Source: Nymphaea colorata
Taxonomy: Eukaryota > Streptophyta > Magnoliopsida > Nymphaeales > Nymphaeaceae
Length of the DNA stretch: 64,000 nucleotides
Assembly (NCBI RefSeq): GCF_008831285.2
Contig: NC_045150.1
Coordinates: forward strand, 11,515,868-11,579,867
Direction of reading: 5' to 3'
Shown: positions 62,701 to 64,000 of the stretch, in pieces
Layout: each line of letters begins with the position of its first letter
Numbering within the stretch: the stretch's first letter is position 1
Translations under genes and position numbers: made by a program
The notes under the pieces: generated by a model
What the model was told of the DNA's origin: nothing
Databases searched by the model: none
What the model saw: the letters and a program-made list of their open reading frames with translations, nothing else

Positions 62701-63413
62701 AATATTTTTCAAAATTTACCATTTTCATTTTTATTTTTCTATTAAGCTCACGAAAACCTTGGTGCTTAAAATGTGGAAACGACGTTGGTGACCATACTTA
62801 TGCATGGTTCTTGCTGGATCTCAACTGCACAGGGGATTTTCTCAGTAGGGTTGAACCATGATTGGGGGACTTACATTTAAGAGAGATGATTCTTGAGATT
62901 GTCATTCATCTAAATCCACCTCCGACCACTTTGTTGGTGATTTCACAAACTTTTATTGGCATGCTATATAACGCATGTACTTATGATTAAATTCAAGCTA
63001 TTTTTAAAAAATGTTGCTTTTTATACTGCTGAAAATTTCGATATATTCTAGAAGCTATTAATATTTTGATGATTGAAAAAGACCATTAAATCCTAAATAG
63101 GAACACGCCACATGTTTAATATATACCAAAATAACACACGTTTCATATATCTCAAATTACTCTTAAGAGTTAATTAGATCAGATCTATAAGCTAGTCAAA
63201 AAGACTACATTAAAGTAATATGTTTTAAAAATGGTGATCGGGTTAATTATAATACGCATACCTCTCCAAGAAAAAGGCAAGAGGGCAGAAGAGGGTGTCC
63301 CAAAAAATCTAGCGGTAAGCCATGAGGACTAGGAGGCTCATCCCTCGGTCTACGGAGATCTTGTAGAGGACCGTCATCCCTACTACCACCACCGTGCACA
63401 CCACCACCTTCGT
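59766..63413 (-). pseudogene. WAT1-related transporter pseudogene psi8 (duplicate of psi4)
   Basis: E1 63262-63413, E2 about 61991-62052, E3 61737-61853, E4 61222-61459, E5 about 60950-61103, E6 60266-60417, E7 about 59766-59908. E3 and E6 (GVVISGMVMLLTLWGIQKRG) are clean. Lesions: the psi4 ATG is ACG here (63411-63413); E1 has TAG for Tyr (AYR-stop-IFW); E2 has no proper donor; E4 has the shared TGA at 61432-61434; E5 is out of frame with an early stop; E7 has TGA for Trp (TVL-stop-GKGK) at 59860-59862. E3 is full length here while psi4 E3 lost 10 bp, so that loss came after the duplication. Confidence 0.88.
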
Positions 63414-63490
63414 CCCTTTCACCCTTCTCCTCCTCCTACTGTAATAATTTTCATTACTATTTGATCCCTCCTCCGTAATATATATTTGAC

Positions 63491-63494
<4 letters not shown>

Positions 63495-63546
<52 letters not shown>
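63495..63546. repeat. (CT)n microsatellite in the psi8 5' flank
   Basis: Much longer than the corresponding tract near 41553 in psi4: a length difference between duplicates. Confidence 0.92.
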
Positions 63547-63548
<2 letters not shown>

Positions 63549-64000
63549 TCTTCTTGAATTAGCTCTACTGCATCTGCCTTCTTTTCACCAACGATATTGC
63601 AGAGAAAAGAAGATGTGAACAGGCTGAAGTTGCCAATCTCAAAATCAGCACTGAAATGAGATGAAAGATAGGTCATACGGGGTTACATTTATAGATTAGA
63701 GAGAGAGAGAGAAAGTAAACAAAATGTAAGGTGTCATTACTATTGACACTATTCAGGTAGTTAAGTGTAAATGCTCTAATTATATCTTCTGCCAAAAAAA
63801 CGGCATGCTTCCTTTTAATTGTATCTTGTATTTTGCCACATCTGGGTGGGGTTGTCTTGAAGGCTACAACTCTTAACAGATTTGATTCTGTCATCGATTT
63901 TTTCTTGATTTTTTGTCATTAAAAAAAAAATTGTAACATAATGTGATGTATGTTGTGATTTTTCATGAGAATGAATGAAGCAGTCGAAGTTGTTATCTTT

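Larger units (their letters stand above)
56290..64000. repeat. Segmental duplication, copy 2 (psi7+psi8), open at the window end
   Basis: Partner of 34350-42080. The last bases of the window still match (64000 corresponds to about 42080), so the duplication continues beyond it. Confidence 0.9.

Overview
This is nuclear DNA from a flowering plant: AT-rich, with GT-AG introns, many (TA)n/(CT)n/(GA)n microsatellites, a Ty1-copia retrotransposon and small hAT/CACTA-type elements. The sequence alone does not identify the species. I saw no bacterial features, CRISPR array, rRNA or tRNA gene.

The window is dominated by a cluster of WAT1-related (nodulin-MtN21/EamA, UMAMIT-type) transporter genes, all on the minus strand. 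I could rebuild eight loci from exon-by-exon homology to the usual seven-exon structure; they are called psi1 to psi8 here. psi1 8149-12941, psi2 16195-22336, psi3 34521-37084, psi4 37918-41474, psi5 45386-48456, psi6 53773-55178, psi7 56467-58986, psi8 59766-63413. Every one carries at least one visible lesion (frameshift, nonsense codon, lost splice site, missing exon), so as read the window holds no complete WAT1 gene. Many single exons are still clean.

Layout. 1-3.4 kb: microsatellites, a relic of WAT1 intron 1 and tandem repeats. 3.4-3.9 kb: last two exons of a plant D-isomer-specific 2-hydroxyacid dehydrogenase gene, plus strand. 4.4-13 kb: psi1 and its downstream region. 16-22.4 kb: psi2. 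22.4-26.6 kb: repeats and a glycosyltransferase tail fragment. 27-32.4 kb: a degenerate copia element. 32.4-33.2 kb: a plus-strand chimera of a WAT1 5' region and a ZIP metal-transporter exon. 34.3-42.1 kb: psi3+psi4. 42.9-49.5 kb: a hybrid block, psi1-like in its first half and psi2-like in its second, containing psi5. 50-55.2 kb: an inverted WAT1 upstream copy, a possible SINE and psi6. 56.3-64 kb: psi7+psi8, a second copy of the psi3+psi4 block that runs off the window end.

The biology is gene-family birth and death: tandem and segmental duplication, unequal recombination between paralogues, transposon insertion and repair scars (including telomere-type repeats inside a coding exon). I found no evidence for a new biochemical system; the most interesting signals are the rearrangement junctions.
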